Source: Bacteroidales bacterium (GTDB taxonomy: Bacteria > Bacteroidota > Bacteroidia > Bacteroidales > Dysgonomonadaceae). Taken from it: a DNA stretch of 42,826 nucleotides. Numbering within the stretch: position 1 is the stretch's first letter; every line of letters starts with the position of its first letter. This document shows, one piece after another, positions 10,103 through 18,241 of this stretch. The notes below the pieces were generated by a model. It searched no databases. It was not told where the DNA came from and saw nothing but the letters and a program-made list of their open reading frames with translations. The DNA lies in contig DUPB01000013.1 in the NCBI GenBank assembly GCA_012838585.1, forward strand, positions 1-42,826. Direction: 5' to 3'. Both the position numbers and the translations under genes were made by a program.

Positions 10103-11110
10103 ATGGAGGACAAGAGTGTAAAAGGGTTATTAGACGCTCTCTGGTGCGAACAGACGACCAACTGGCCACTGATGAAAAAGGGGTACGGCGATTTGCAGCA
10201 GCTGCTCACCAAAGATATCTCTGTAAACAATATCACTTTCAAAGCGCAACACAACCCGGCACGTATCGTCTCTTCGACTGCCAAGACCGACCGCGAAAGC
10301 ATTGCCGCCCGCCCCTGCTTTTTATGCAGGCACAACCTACCCGCGGAACAGAAGGGATTGCTTCTCTTAGGCAGGTATATCGTCTTAACCAACCCGTTCC
10401 CCATTGTTGACAGGCATTTTGTCATCCCGAGTATCGACCATATTCCCCAACGATTAATGGGGGGTGAAAAGGAGAACGGGTCGAAAAGGGAACAAAACGG
10501 AGGGCAGAACAGTTCTCAAAAAACCATTCACGACCGCATTGAAGATATGGCCCGTCTGGCAGAACTTTTTTCGGGTTGGCTGGATGTCTACTTCAATGGG
10601 GCTACCTGTGGTGCCTCGGCTCCCGATCACTTCCACTTTCAAGCCGGGCCACAGGGTGTGCTGCCGCTAATGGAGCAGCACGCTAAAGCTCCCGTGATAG
10701 AGCGAAACGGCGGTTCGATCATGCTGATGGAGGAACAACCCCGCACCGTACTGTTGCTGCAGGCGAATTCAATCAGCGCACTCTGCTCCCTATGGTCGCT
10801 ATTGACCGATGGCCTGAAGGAGATTAAAGTGGGCGACGACCAGCTAAACCTGGTGATCAGGCATACCGAAGCGAAAAGGTGGCGGCTCTGGATCATTCTG
10901 AGAAGTAAGCACCGGCCGGAGTGCTATTTTCGGGAAGGGGATGAGCAGTTCCTCTCTTCACCCGGGGTAATCGATATGTCGGGTATTGCCGTACTGCCCC
11001 GCCCGGAGGACTACTCCCGAATAACGGGCACCCTCTGGATGCAACTTATGGAGGAGGTCTCTCTTCCTGCCGATAGGTTCAACCGGCTATTAGAGTTTCT
11101 TAAAAGATAA
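10103..11110 (+). CDS. DUF4922 protein, HIT/GalT-like nucleotidyltransferase fold
   Basis: I take the start at 10103 (MEDKSVKGLLDALWC), because a GGAG precedes it just past the upstream stop; an in-frame ATG at 10061 would overlap the GT2 gene by 37 nt. The 335-residue product has a Cys pair RPCFLC (Cys72, Cys75) and the HIT-superfamily signature DHFHFQAG (His176-Phe-His178-Phe-Gln180). HxHxQ is the active-site form used by galactose-1-phosphate uridylyltransferase, Ap4A phosphorylase and GDP-galactose phosphorylase. Known: those enzymes transfer or phosphorolyse nucleotide sugars. Inferred: a nucleotide-sugar or sugar-phosphate step in this salvage cluster. No signal peptide, hence cytoplasmic. 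The SpoIID gene starts 10 bp downstream. Confidence 0.75.
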   Translation: MEDKSVKGLLDALWCEQTTNWPLMKKGYGDLQQLLTKDISVNNITFKAQHNPARIVSSTAKTDRESIAARPCFLCRHNLPAEQKGLLLLGRYIVLTNPFPIVDRHFVIPSIDHIPQRLMGGEKENGSKREQNGGQNSSQKTIHDRIEDMARLAELFSGWLDVYFNGATCGASAPDHFHFQAGPQGVLPLMEQHAKAPVIERNGGSIMLMEEQPRTVLLLQANSISALCSLWSLLTDGLKEIKVGDDQLNLVIRHTEAKRWRLWIILRSKHRPECYFREGDEQFLSSPGVIDMSGIAVLPRPEDYSRITGTLWMQLMEEVSLPADRFNRLLEFLKR

Positions 11111-11120
11111 AACCAACAAT

Positions 11121-12509
11121 ATGATTCCAACCATATCGGTAGGCATACTCACCGCACCGGAGGTCACCATCGATTTTCACGGTGATTTCAAGGGACGTGA
11201 CGGAACAACCATCACCGGCAAGCATCGGTTTAAGGCGACAGAACTAACAGAAGGGGCTTTGGAGTTTCAGCCCGTTTTGCCACACGACAGCTTCACCATA
11301 CACGATGTAACCATCGGCGTACATTTTCACTGGGAGCAGAAAGAGCATCAGACTTTCAACGGGTCGTTAAAGCTGATCATTTCGGACAGAGAGCCTCAGC
11401 TACTGCACGTGATCAATCGGATAGACGTGGAGTCCTACCTTTTAAGCGTTATCTCCTCCGAAATGAAGAGCACGGCCAACATGTCCCTCCTTAAGGCACA
11501 TGCCGTTATTTCACGCAGCTGGGTGTTGGCACAGCTTGAAGGTTTTAACCAGCTGCCCGGAACGGCAGTCGCCACGTTGGCCGAAGAGGGGGATATGATC
11601 AAGTGGTACGACAAGGATGACCATACGCAATTTAACGTCTGTGCCGACGACCATTGCCAGCGCTATCAAGGCATCTCGCGGGAGATAACCGAAAAAGCCA
11701 AAATAGCCGTAACAGAAACGCTCGGAGAAGTGCTTACCTATGAGGGCAAATTGGCCGATACCCGTTTTCATAAATGTTGCGGGGGGGTACTCGAACGGTT
11801 TGCCACCTGCTGGGAAGATAAACAGTTTCCCTACCTGCTATCGGTACGTGATGCAGAAAACGATGCTACGGTAGACTACTCTGGAACAGCTGAATGCTCT
11901 AAGACAAGCGAACACGCTCAGACAAGTGAACACTATAAGACAGCCGACTACTCTAAGACGGCCGACTACTCTAACGAGGAGGATGCGATAACCTTTATTG
12001 AAGGCCACCCGGAGAGTTTTTGCGATACCCAAGACCCAAACATCCTGGATCAGGTCCTCAACTTCTACGACCGCACCACGACCGATTTTTACCGGTGGCA
12101 GGTGAGCTATTCAGCAGAAGAGCTCTCCGAGTTGGTGAGAAAGAAGCTGGGTAAGGATCTCGGGCAAATCACAGCCCTCGAACCGCTTACACGCGGCCCC
12201 TCCTCCAGGATATCGCGATTGCGTATTACAGGCACTAAGGGTGAGGTGGTAATTGGCAAGGAACTGGAAATACGCCGGACCCTGTCGGAAAGTCACCTCT
12301 ACTCGTCGGCATTCACGGTGCATACGGAGGGAGCGAAAGAGAACCCCGAACGCTTTACGCTGCATGGTGCCGGATGGGGACATGGCGTGGGACTTTGCCA
12401 GATAGGGGCTGCAGTAATGGGAGAAAAGGGATATAGCTACCGGGAGATTCTTTCGCACTACTACCCTGGCACGGACGTAACAAAACTTTATCAGCATGAC
12501 GAACATTAA
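11121..12509 (+). CDS. SpoIID/LytB-domain protein (denuded-glycan lytic transglycosylase family)
   Basis: 462 residues. The SpoIID core is visible as VISSEMKSTANMSLLKAHAV (Glu114 corresponds to the catalytic acid of SpoIID) and the C-terminal signature HGAGWGHGVGLCQIGA (from residue 415) with YYPGTDVTKL. SpoIID cleaves glycan strands lacking stem peptides. Two oddities: the N-terminus (MIPTISVGILTAPEVTIDF) is not a signal peptide, so the protein would stay in the cytoplasm unless exported another way; and residues about 252-287 are six tandem hexapeptides inserted in the domain. The last 14 nt overlap the start of the permease gene, indicating coupled translation. Confidence 0.85.
   Translation: MIPTISVGILTAPEVTIDFHGDFKGRDGTTITGKHRFKATELTEGALEFQPVLPHDSFTIHDVTIGVHFHWEQKEHQTFNGSLKLIISDREPQLLHVINRIDVESYLLSVISSEMKSTANMSLLKAHAVISRSWVLAQLEGFNQLPGTAVATLAEEGDMIKWYDKDDHTQFNVCADDHCQRYQGISREITEKAKIAVTETLGEVLTYEGKLADTRFHKCCGGVLERFATCWEDKQFPYLLSVRDAENDATVDYSGTAECSKTSEHAQTSEHYKTADYSKTADYSNEEDAITFIEGHPESFCDTQDPNILDQVLNFYDRTTTDFYRWQVSYSAEELSELVRKKLGKDLGQITALEPLTRGPSSRISRLRITGTKGEVVIGKELEIRRTLSESHLYSSAFTVHTEGAKENPERFTLHGAGWGHGVGLCQIGAAVMGEKGYSYREILSHYYPGTDVTKLYQHDEH
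11874..11981 (+). repeat. 18-bp coding minisatellite in the SpoIID gene
   Basis: Six tandem 18-bp units encode hexapeptides of the pattern [DE]-[YHC]-[SAY]-x-T-[AS] (DYSGTA, ECSKTS, EHAQTS, EHYKTA, DYSKTA, DYSNEE). Units 4 to 6 are the most alike at the nucleotide level. The array keeps the reading frame and probably forms a flexible acidic loop that can vary in length. Confidence 0.8.
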
Positions 12510-13791
12510 GCAACAAAAACGCTCTCCATGGGCATGGATACCCACCCTCTATTTTGCAGAGGGGATACCCTACGTGGCAGTCATGACCATTTCGGTGATC
12601 ATGTATAAAAAGCTGGGGATAGGCAATGCCGAGATCGCGCTGTACACCAGTTGGCTCTACCTGCCTTGGGTTATAAAACCGTTCTGGAGCCCCATCGTGG
12701 ATCTCTTTAAAACCAAGCGATGGTGGATTATCACCATGCAGAGCATCATAGCGGTAGCTTTTGCAGGAGTGGCGTTTAGCATACCCGCACCCTACTTCTT
12801 TCAGCTGACGCTGGCATTCTTTTGGCTGCTGGCCTTCTCCTCCGCCACGCACGATATCGCGGCTGACGGCTTCTATATGCTGGGGCTGGATGAGGTGAAC
12901 CAGGCGAAATTCGTGGGTATACGAAGTACCTTCTATCGTGCCGCGACCGTGTTTGGACAAGGAATCCTAGTCATTATAGCCGGCTCCATCGAGAAATCTT
13001 CCGGCAGCATCGAGCGCTCCTGGAACATCACCTTTATCATTCTCGCGATTTTCTTCCTGCTTCTGGCGATATACCACAAACAGATGCTGCCTCACGCCGC
13101 GAAAGATATGGATCGAAGCGAGCAGCGCACTTTCGGGGAGATCATGAAGGAGTTTCTTGGAACGTTTGTCACCTTTTTCAAAAAGAAACAGGTAATACCG
13201 GCCATTATTTTCATGCTCACCTTCCGGCTTCCGGAAGCATTTATCGTCAAGATGATCAATCCCTTTTTGCTAGATTCCATAGAGGTGGGTGGACTGGGGC
13301 TATCAACGCAACAGGTGGGGCTGGCATATGGCACGTATGGCATTATTGGCCTTACACTGGGAGGAATTATCGGGGGCTTTGCCGCATCGAAAGGGGGATT
13401 GAAAAAGTGGTTGTGGCCCATGGCTTTCTGTATTATGGTACCTTGCGCACTCTATCTCTACCTGGCCATTGCCCAGCCTACCAGCATGGCCGTTATCAGC
13501 ACCTGCATCGTTATCGACCAGTTTGGTTACGGTTTTGGCTTCACCGCCTATATGCTGTTTATGATCTATTTCGCGCAAGGGCAAAGTCAAACCGCACACT
13601 ACGCCCTATGCACGGGCTTTATGGCCCTCAGCATGATGTTGCCGGGAATGGTGGCCGGTTATATTCAGGAAGCGCTGGGTTACATTAACTTCTTCTGGTT
13701 TGTAATAGCATGCTGTCTCGCCACCATCATCGGGACTGCCATTATCAAGGTTGATCCAAAATATGGCGTTGCGAAAAAAAATGGAGAGTGA
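12496..13791 (+). CDS. AmpG/MurT-like MFS permease
   Basis: 431 residues with about 12 hydrophobic segments and no signal peptide, an inner-membrane major-facilitator protein. The start (SPWAWIPTLYFAEGIPYVAV) and GIGNAEIALYTSWLYLPWVIKPFWSP are typical of the AmpG branch, which imports anhydro-muropeptides or amino sugars from the periplasm. In Tannerella forsythia a member of this branch encoded beside a muramidase and a BadF-type kinase imports free MurNAc (MurT). The same neighbours are present here (NamZ at 14014, MurK at 15383), so MurNAc is the likely substrate. Start codon overlaps the SpoIID gene by 14 nt. Confidence 0.85.
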   Translation: MTNIKQQKRSPWAWIPTLYFAEGIPYVAVMTISVIMYKKLGIGNAEIALYTSWLYLPWVIKPFWSPIVDLFKTKRWWIITMQSIIAVAFAGVAFSIPAPYFFQLTLAFFWLLAFSSATHDIAADGFYMLGLDEVNQAKFVGIRSTFYRAATVFGQGILVIIAGSIEKSSGSIERSWNITFIILAIFFLLLAIYHKQMLPHAAKDMDRSEQRTFGEIMKEFLGTFVTFFKKKQVIPAIIFMLTFRLPEAFIVKMINPFLLDSIEVGGLGLSTQQVGLAYGTYGIIGLTLGGIIGGFAASKGGLKKWLWPMAFCIMVPCALYLYLAIAQPTSMAVISTCIVIDQFGYGFGFTAYMLFMIYFAQGQSQTAHYALCTGFMALSMMLPGMVAGYIQEALGYINFFWFVIACCLATIIGTAIIKVDPKYGVAKKNGE

Positions 13792-13807
13792 TTTTTAACG
13801 CCTAATT

Positions 13808-13974
13808 GTTTTTGCTTTCAAGCTCGACTGGCATAACTTTTCCGACCCATCTGCTGCTTGCTTGCTAAAAGAAAAAAACTCGCTTACGCTCAAACAGCTT
13901 TTCTTTTTTAACGCAATCTTCGCAGGATGTGTCCCCGTAAAAGATTATGAGGTCTTCGTCCTGAAAGCAAGAAC
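13808..13974. repeat. 167-bp intergenic element with 13-bp terminal inverted repeats
   Basis: The spacer between the permease and the exo-muramidase is bounded by GTTTTTGCTTTCA and TGAAAGCAAGAAC, complementary over 13 bp with one G-T pair. Inside is an A/T-tract-flanked motif CTCGCTTACGCTCAAACAGC. It contains no ORF. It could be a small mobile (MITE- or REP-like) element or a structured spacer; a single copy is seen in this window. Confidence 0.35.
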
Positions 13975-14013
13975 AGTAAAAAAAATGCGAAAGCTCAATA
14001 ACGCAATAAAAGT

Positions 14014-15255
14014 ATGAAAAAAAAAGAGACATTGTTTTTTATAACAATTATATGGGCTGTCACCATGACCCCTATCTTCTCGCAGCCCATTGTCAAAACG
14101 GGGATAGAGGTGTTGCGTGACCGTGACTTTGATGTTTTACAGGGTAAACGGGTGGGACTGATCACCAACCCCACGGGGATAGATAGTCGGCTACAATCCA
14201 CCATAGATATCTTACACGAGGCGCCCGGCGTGCAACTGGTGGCACTTTATGGCCCGGAGCATGGTGTGCGGGGCGATGCACATGCCGGTGACAAGGTAGA
14301 CACGGCGATAGACGGCAAAACAGGTGTGCCGGTCTACTCCCTATATGGCAAAACCCGCAAACCTACCCCTGACATGTTAGAGGGGGTAGATGTACTGGTG
14401 TATGATATACAGGATATAGGTTCTCGCTCATTTACCTACATCAGCACAATGGGACTGGCCATGGAGGCCGCGGGTGAAGCCGGGATCCCTTTCGTGGTGC
14501 TTGACCGTCCCAACCCACTTGGTGGTATCCGTATGGAGGGGAACCTGGTTGAACCCGACTTCATATCCTTTGTAAGTCAATATCCCATTCCCTACGTGTA
14601 TGGACTCACCTGTGGTGAGCTGGCGCTATACCTAAACGAGGAGGGACTGATCAGTACCCCCTGTCAGCTCACGGTTATAAAAATGCAGGGCTGGTCACGC
14701 AACATGATATTTGAAGACACCAAACTCCCGTGGGTAGCACCCTCACCCCATATTCCACATCCATCGACAGCGCTTTTCTACCCGGTATCGGGTATTCTTG
14801 GCGAGCTGGGAATTGTCTCAATCGGCGTAGGATATACCATGCCGTTTGAACTGTTCGGTGCCGAATGGATCGACGCGGAACTACTGGCGGAAGCGCTAAA
14901 CGCACGCCAGATACCGGGAGTGATATTCCGCCCCTTGCATTACCGCCCATTCTACAGCGTGGGAGTGGGTAAGCATCTCCAGGGAGTACAGGTACATTTT
15001 ACCAACCCGCGCTATGCCCCCCTCAGTCCCATACAGTTTATCGTGATGGAGGAGCTCTACAAACAGGCACCCGATCATCCCATATTTAGCGATGAAACCA
15101 AGCATCGCTTCAACATGTTCGACAAGGTGACCGGTAGCAACACCATCCGTTTGCGCTTCAGCGAAAACTACCGATGGAGTGATATCAAAGATTATTGGAA
15201 TAAAGATATTTTGGCGTATCGCAACAGGGTCATCCCCTATTTTTTGTATCATTGA
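14014..15255 (+). CDS. namZ: NamZ-type exo-beta-N-acetylmuramidase (DUF1343, GH171)
   Basis: 413 residues with a cleavable signal peptide (MKKKETLFFITIIWAVTMTP, cut near IFSQ), so periplasmic. The whole mature protein matches the DUF1343/YbbC family: GKRVGLITNPTGID, LVALYGPEHGVRGDAHAGD, VPVYSLYGKTRKPT, LVYDIQDIGSRSFTYIST, VVLDRPNPLGG and a C-terminal beta domain. Known: the B. subtilis member NamZ removes MurNAc from the non-reducing end of glycan chains and defines GH171. The MurNAc released would feed the AmpG/MurT-like permease immediately upstream and the kinase downstream. Normal length, intact. Preceded by the 167-bp repeat-bounded spacer, so it may have its own promoter. Confidence 0.88.
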   Translation: MKKKETLFFITIIWAVTMTPIFSQPIVKTGIEVLRDRDFDVLQGKRVGLITNPTGIDSRLQSTIDILHEAPGVQLVALYGPEHGVRGDAHAGDKVDTAIDGKTGVPVYSLYGKTRKPTPDMLEGVDVLVYDIQDIGSRSFTYISTMGLAMEAAGEAGIPFVVLDRPNPLGGIRMEGNLVEPDFISFVSQYPIPYVYGLTCGELALYLNEEGLISTPCQLTVIKMQGWSRNMIFEDTKLPWVAPSPHIPHPSTALFYPVSGILGELGIVSIGVGYTMPFELFGAEWIDAELLAEALNARQIPGVIFRPLHYRPFYSVGVGKHLQGVQVHFTNPRYAPLSPIQFIVMEELYKQAPDHPIFSDETKHRFNMFDKVTGSNTIRLRFSENYRWSDIKDYWNKDILAYRNRVIPYFLYH

Positions 15256-15256
15256 G

Positions 15257-15376
15257 ATATTTCTCATTTCACGAACTTTTATAGGTTAATTCCCTGTTTT
15301 TTGTACAACCAATAACCGAAATATTTTTTCATTTCACGAATCTCCGTAGGGATAACACCCTATTTCCCGTAAAACT
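15257..15376 (+). repeat. imperfect direct repeat in the namZ-murK spacer
   Basis: Two degenerate copies of about 55 bp (15257-15310 and 15321-15376) fill the spacer. The most conserved core is ATATTT-TCATTTCACGAA followed by TAGG, ACCCT/TCCCT and GTA-AAC. The second copy abuts the murK start codon, again a duplicated leader. Confidence 0.5.
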
Positions 15377-15382
15377 AACGAT

Positions 15383-16234
15383 ATGAACTACAACATACTT
15401 ATTGCCGACAGCGGCTCAACGAAAACAGACTGGGCGGCCATCAAAAGCGATGGCACAACGGTAGCGAATGTACGCACCGAGGGACTGAACCCCTTTTTCA
15501 TGGATACCGGGCAGATCGTGGAGATACTCAACAGGGAACTTAGACCCAATATCCCTACCATTAAATATGCTTCCGTCCACTTCTATGGTGCCGGCTGCAC
15601 ACCCGAGAAGTCACCTGTCGTGGGAGATGCGCTCAACAAGCTCCTCGTGGCTCAATCCGTGGCTATCCATTCCGATATGCTGGGTGCCGCCCGCGCGCTT
15701 TGCGGTCATCAAGCCGGAATAGCCTGCATATTGGGCACGGGAGCCAACTCCTGCAGTTACAACGGCAAAGATATCGATATGAATATATCTCCGCTTGGGT
15801 ATATACTGGGTGATGAGGGTAGCGGGGCCGTACTGGGTAAGCAGTTTTTAGGGGCGGTGCTAAAAAACCAGATGCCTAAGGGGTTAAAGGAGAAGTTTTT
15901 GGAGCAGTACAACACTTCTACCGCCGACATTCTGGATCGTGTCTATAAAAAGCCAAACCCGAACCGCTACCTCGCCTCATTCGCCCCATTTATGGCTAAT
16001 CATCTGCATATTGATGAGGTATACAGACTGGTTGAAGAGGCATTCAGCCTTTTCCTGATCCGCAATGTAAAACAGTACCCGAACTGGAGCCTCCATCAGG
16101 TGCATTTCGTGGGATCCGTCGCCCATTATTTTCAACAACCGCTAGAGAGCGCCTGTGAAAAAGAGCATGTTACCCTGGGGCGTATTCTCCAGGAGCCCAT
16201 GCAGGGCCTGATTGAATATCATAGTTGTAGATAA
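15383..16234 (+). CDS. murK: BadF/BadG-type N-acetyl amino-sugar kinase (MurK-like)
   Basis: 283 residues, cytoplasmic ASKHA-fold kinase. The phosphate-1 motif IADSGSTKTDWA opens the protein, the sugar-binding NxEGLNPFF motif appears as VRTEGLNPFFMD, GAGCTPEKS and ACILGTGANSCSY give the phosphate-2 and adenosine sites, and GDEGSGAVLGKQFL is the usual hinge. This is the BadF/BadG/BcrA/BcrD family that includes GlcNAc/MurNAc kinase MurK of Clostridium acetobutylicum and the T. forsythia MurNAc kinase. It would phosphorylate amino sugars delivered by the permease at 12496. The etherase MurQ that normally follows is not in the window. Confidence 0.88.
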   Translation: MNYNILIADSGSTKTDWAAIKSDGTTVANVRTEGLNPFFMDTGQIVEILNRELRPNIPTIKYASVHFYGAGCTPEKSPVVGDALNKLLVAQSVAIHSDMLGAARALCGHQAGIACILGTGANSCSYNGKDIDMNISPLGYILGDEGSGAVLGKQFLGAVLKNQMPKGLKEKFLEQYNTSTADILDRVYKKPNPNRYLASFAPFMANHLHIDEVYRLVEEAFSLFLIRNVKQYPNWSLHQVHFVGSVAHYFQQPLESACEKEHVTLGRILQEPMQGLIEYHSCR

Positions 16235-16276
16235 AATATACTGAACCTATCGACTTCATTTGAAAAGATAACAGAA

Positions 16277-16329
16277 CAGGCGGTTCAGATATAAAACCGA
16301 GGACGGCACAACTGCCGTAAAACCGTCTG
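16277..16329 (+). other. structured spacer upstream of the beta-lactamase/GDSL gene
   Basis: An outer 9-bp stem (CAGGCGGTT with AACCGTCTG, one G-U pair) encloses a perfect 6-bp hairpin ACGGCA-CAAC-TGCCGT. No T-run follows, so it is more likely a leader structure or weak attenuator of the next gene than a terminator. Confidence 0.35.
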
Positions 16330-16344
16330 AAATAATAATAAACA

Positions 16345-18168
16345 ATGAAAATGAGATGCAATCAAAAATGGCGGTTGCTTCTGCTCCTTTTACCTCTGAC
16401 ACTAAATGTCATTGAGCTGAACGCGCAACAGAACACCCTTTTGGAGAGAAGTTCCCCCGAACAGGTGGGACTGAACCGATTTGTACTACAACGTGCGGAC
16501 AGGGTGATCGAGCAGGCAATAGAGGATCGGCAGATACCGGGCGCGGTGCTGGCCGTGGTGAGACACGACAAGCTGGCATATCTACAAGCTTATGGTAATA
16601 AACGCGTTGTGCCATCCGTGGAACCGATGGTAGAAGAGACCATTTTTGACCTAGCCTCCCTTTCCAAACCCCTCGGCGCGGGCATCACCATTATGCAACT
16701 GCTGGAACGGGGTGAAATCCTGCTGCAAGATCGGGTGCAGCGCTATCTGCCTGAATGGTCCAAGGATGACCGGATTACCATCCGACACCTCCTTACGCAC
16801 ACGTCGGGACTTCCCGCCTACGCGCCGGTCCAACAAGTCTTAAACAGCGACACGACAATCAGCCCGCCAGCCAGGCTGTATCACTACATCGCTAACTGCG
16901 AAAGGGGGAGTGAACCGGGTGAAACGATGCGGTATAGCTGCCTCAATTTCATCACACTGCAGTATATCGTGGAAAAAGTGACCGCTATGTCGCTATCGGA
17001 ATACACGACAGAAAACATTTATCGACCCATGGGTCTACAAAATACCGGCTTTCTGCCTCCGCGGGAGAAGTATGCCCAAATTGCCCCGACCGAAGTTCAG
17101 GAGAATGGCGAGGCACTGCTGGGTGAAGTGCATGACCCGTTGGCGAGAAGGCTTAACCTGGGCAATTCAGGCAATGCGGGACTCTTCTCCTCCGCGGAAG
17201 AGGTGGCCGCTATCGCGACCATGCTGTTAAATGGCGGCAAGTTTCGTGGGGTGCAGCTCTTATCACCCGCCACCGTGCGTGCTTTTACTACCATCCCGAG
17301 AGGTTACGAAGAGTTTGGCCGCACGCTCGGCTGGGACAGCTATTCGGCCTACTCGTCGAACCTGGGCAACCTCACGTCGCGGCTTGCCTACGGGCATACC
17401 GGCTACACGGGCACCTCTATCTGCATTGATCCCCAGGAGGATATGGCGGTTGTATTGCTGACCAATCGGGTGCACCCGAAAGACTCCACCTCCACGATAC
17501 GGCTGAATGCCATCGTAACCAATATCGTCAGCGCTGCCGCTGATAGCGAAGAGCGGCTTCAGCGTTTTTCGCGATGCTACAGCGAACGTATCAATGAATT
17601 TGCAGCCGAAGAGCCCATAACCTCCAATGATATCGTGATGTGTGGCAACAGCCTCACGGAGGGAGGCAAAGAGTGGAACAGCTATTTCCCGAAACTGAAG
17701 CAGAGAATCGTCAACCGGGGAATTAGTGGCGACAGCAGTTACGGACTGCTCTACAGGTCGGATGAAATAGTCACGGGTAAACCGGGTAAGCTCTTTATCA
17801 TGATCGGCATAAACGATATAGCGGATGGCATTCCCATAGAGGAGGTTGCGACCAACATCCGTTACCTGACGGAGTATATCGGAAGGATGAGTCCCAACAC
17901 CAAAATTTACCTGCAGAGCCTGCTTCCCGTGGATGAATCGTACAACAGATACAGGGGATTAACCGGACGAAGTGAAGATGTGGCTAAACTCAACAACCTG
18001 ATAAAAGAGATGGCCGAGGAACAGCCCAATATCACTTATATAGAGCTCTACGACCATTTTTTAGATAAAAAGAGTAATGCACTAAGGCGGGATCTCACGA
18101 ATGACGGCCTGCACCTCAACAAAAAAGGTTACAAGCTCTGGGCAAAACTCCTAAAACCGTATATTTGA
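16345..18168 (+). CDS. beta-lactamase-like (S12) domain fused to a GDSL/SGNH hydrolase
   Basis: 607 residues, exported (signal peptide ending near LNAQQ). Residues about 40-410 are a class C beta-lactamase/S12 serine-hydrolase domain: SLSK (Ser105, Lys108) is the SxxK site and HTG (351-353) the KTG equivalent, but the YxN position reads YSC (Tyr197-Cys199), so the usual Asn is replaced. Residues about 430-607 are a complete SGNH/GDSL esterase: GNSLTEG (Ser436), GISGDSS, GINDI, and DGLH (Asp587, His590). S12 domains in salvage clusters act on amide or ester bonds of peptidoglycan fragments; SGNH domains often deacetylate sugars. An O-acetyl esterase plus amidase/esterase role is an inference. 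Last gene of the salvage locus. Confidence 0.85.
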   Translation: MKMRCNQKWRLLLLLLPLTLNVIELNAQQNTLLERSSPEQVGLNRFVLQRADRVIEQAIEDRQIPGAVLAVVRHDKLAYLQAYGNKRVVPSVEPMVEETIFDLASLSKPLGAGITIMQLLERGEILLQDRVQRYLPEWSKDDRITIRHLLTHTSGLPAYAPVQQVLNSDTTISPPARLYHYIANCERGSEPGETMRYSCLNFITLQYIVEKVTAMSLSEYTTENIYRPMGLQNTGFLPPREKYAQIAPTEVQENGEALLGEVHDPLARRLNLGNSGNAGLFSSAEEVAAIATMLLNGGKFRGVQLLSPATVRAFTTIPRGYEEFGRTLGWDSYSAYSSNLGNLTSRLAYGHTGYTGTSICIDPQEDMAVVLLTNRVHPKDSTSTIRLNAIVTNIVSAAADSEERLQRFSRCYSERINEFAAEEPITSNDIVMCGNSLTEGGKEWNSYFPKLKQRIVNRGISGDSSYGLLYRSDEIVTGKPGKLFIMIGINDIADGIPIEEVATNIRYLTEYIGRMSPNTKIYLQSLLPVDESYNRYRGLTGRSEDVAKLNNLIKEMAEEQPNITYIELYDHFLDKKSNALRRDLTNDGLHLNKKGYKLWAKLLKPYI

Positions 18169-18194
18169 GACCCTTAGGTATAGCTCAGGGTCTC
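18167..18194 (+). terminator. hairpin at the end of the salvage locus
   Basis: GAGACCCT and AGGGTCTC form a perfect 8-bp stem with a 12-nt loop directly at the stop codon. There is no T-run, so this is a weak terminator or an mRNA 3'-end structure. Confidence 0.4.
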
Positions 18195-18241
18195 GGATAA
18201 GCTTGGATTAAACTTTCATGGGCCAATATGCAAAACTAGTA

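Noticed and set aside
11874-11981. Possible CRISPR or intergenic repeat
   Set aside because: The 18-bp units keep the reading frame of the SpoIID gene and encode hexapeptides, so this is a coding minisatellite.
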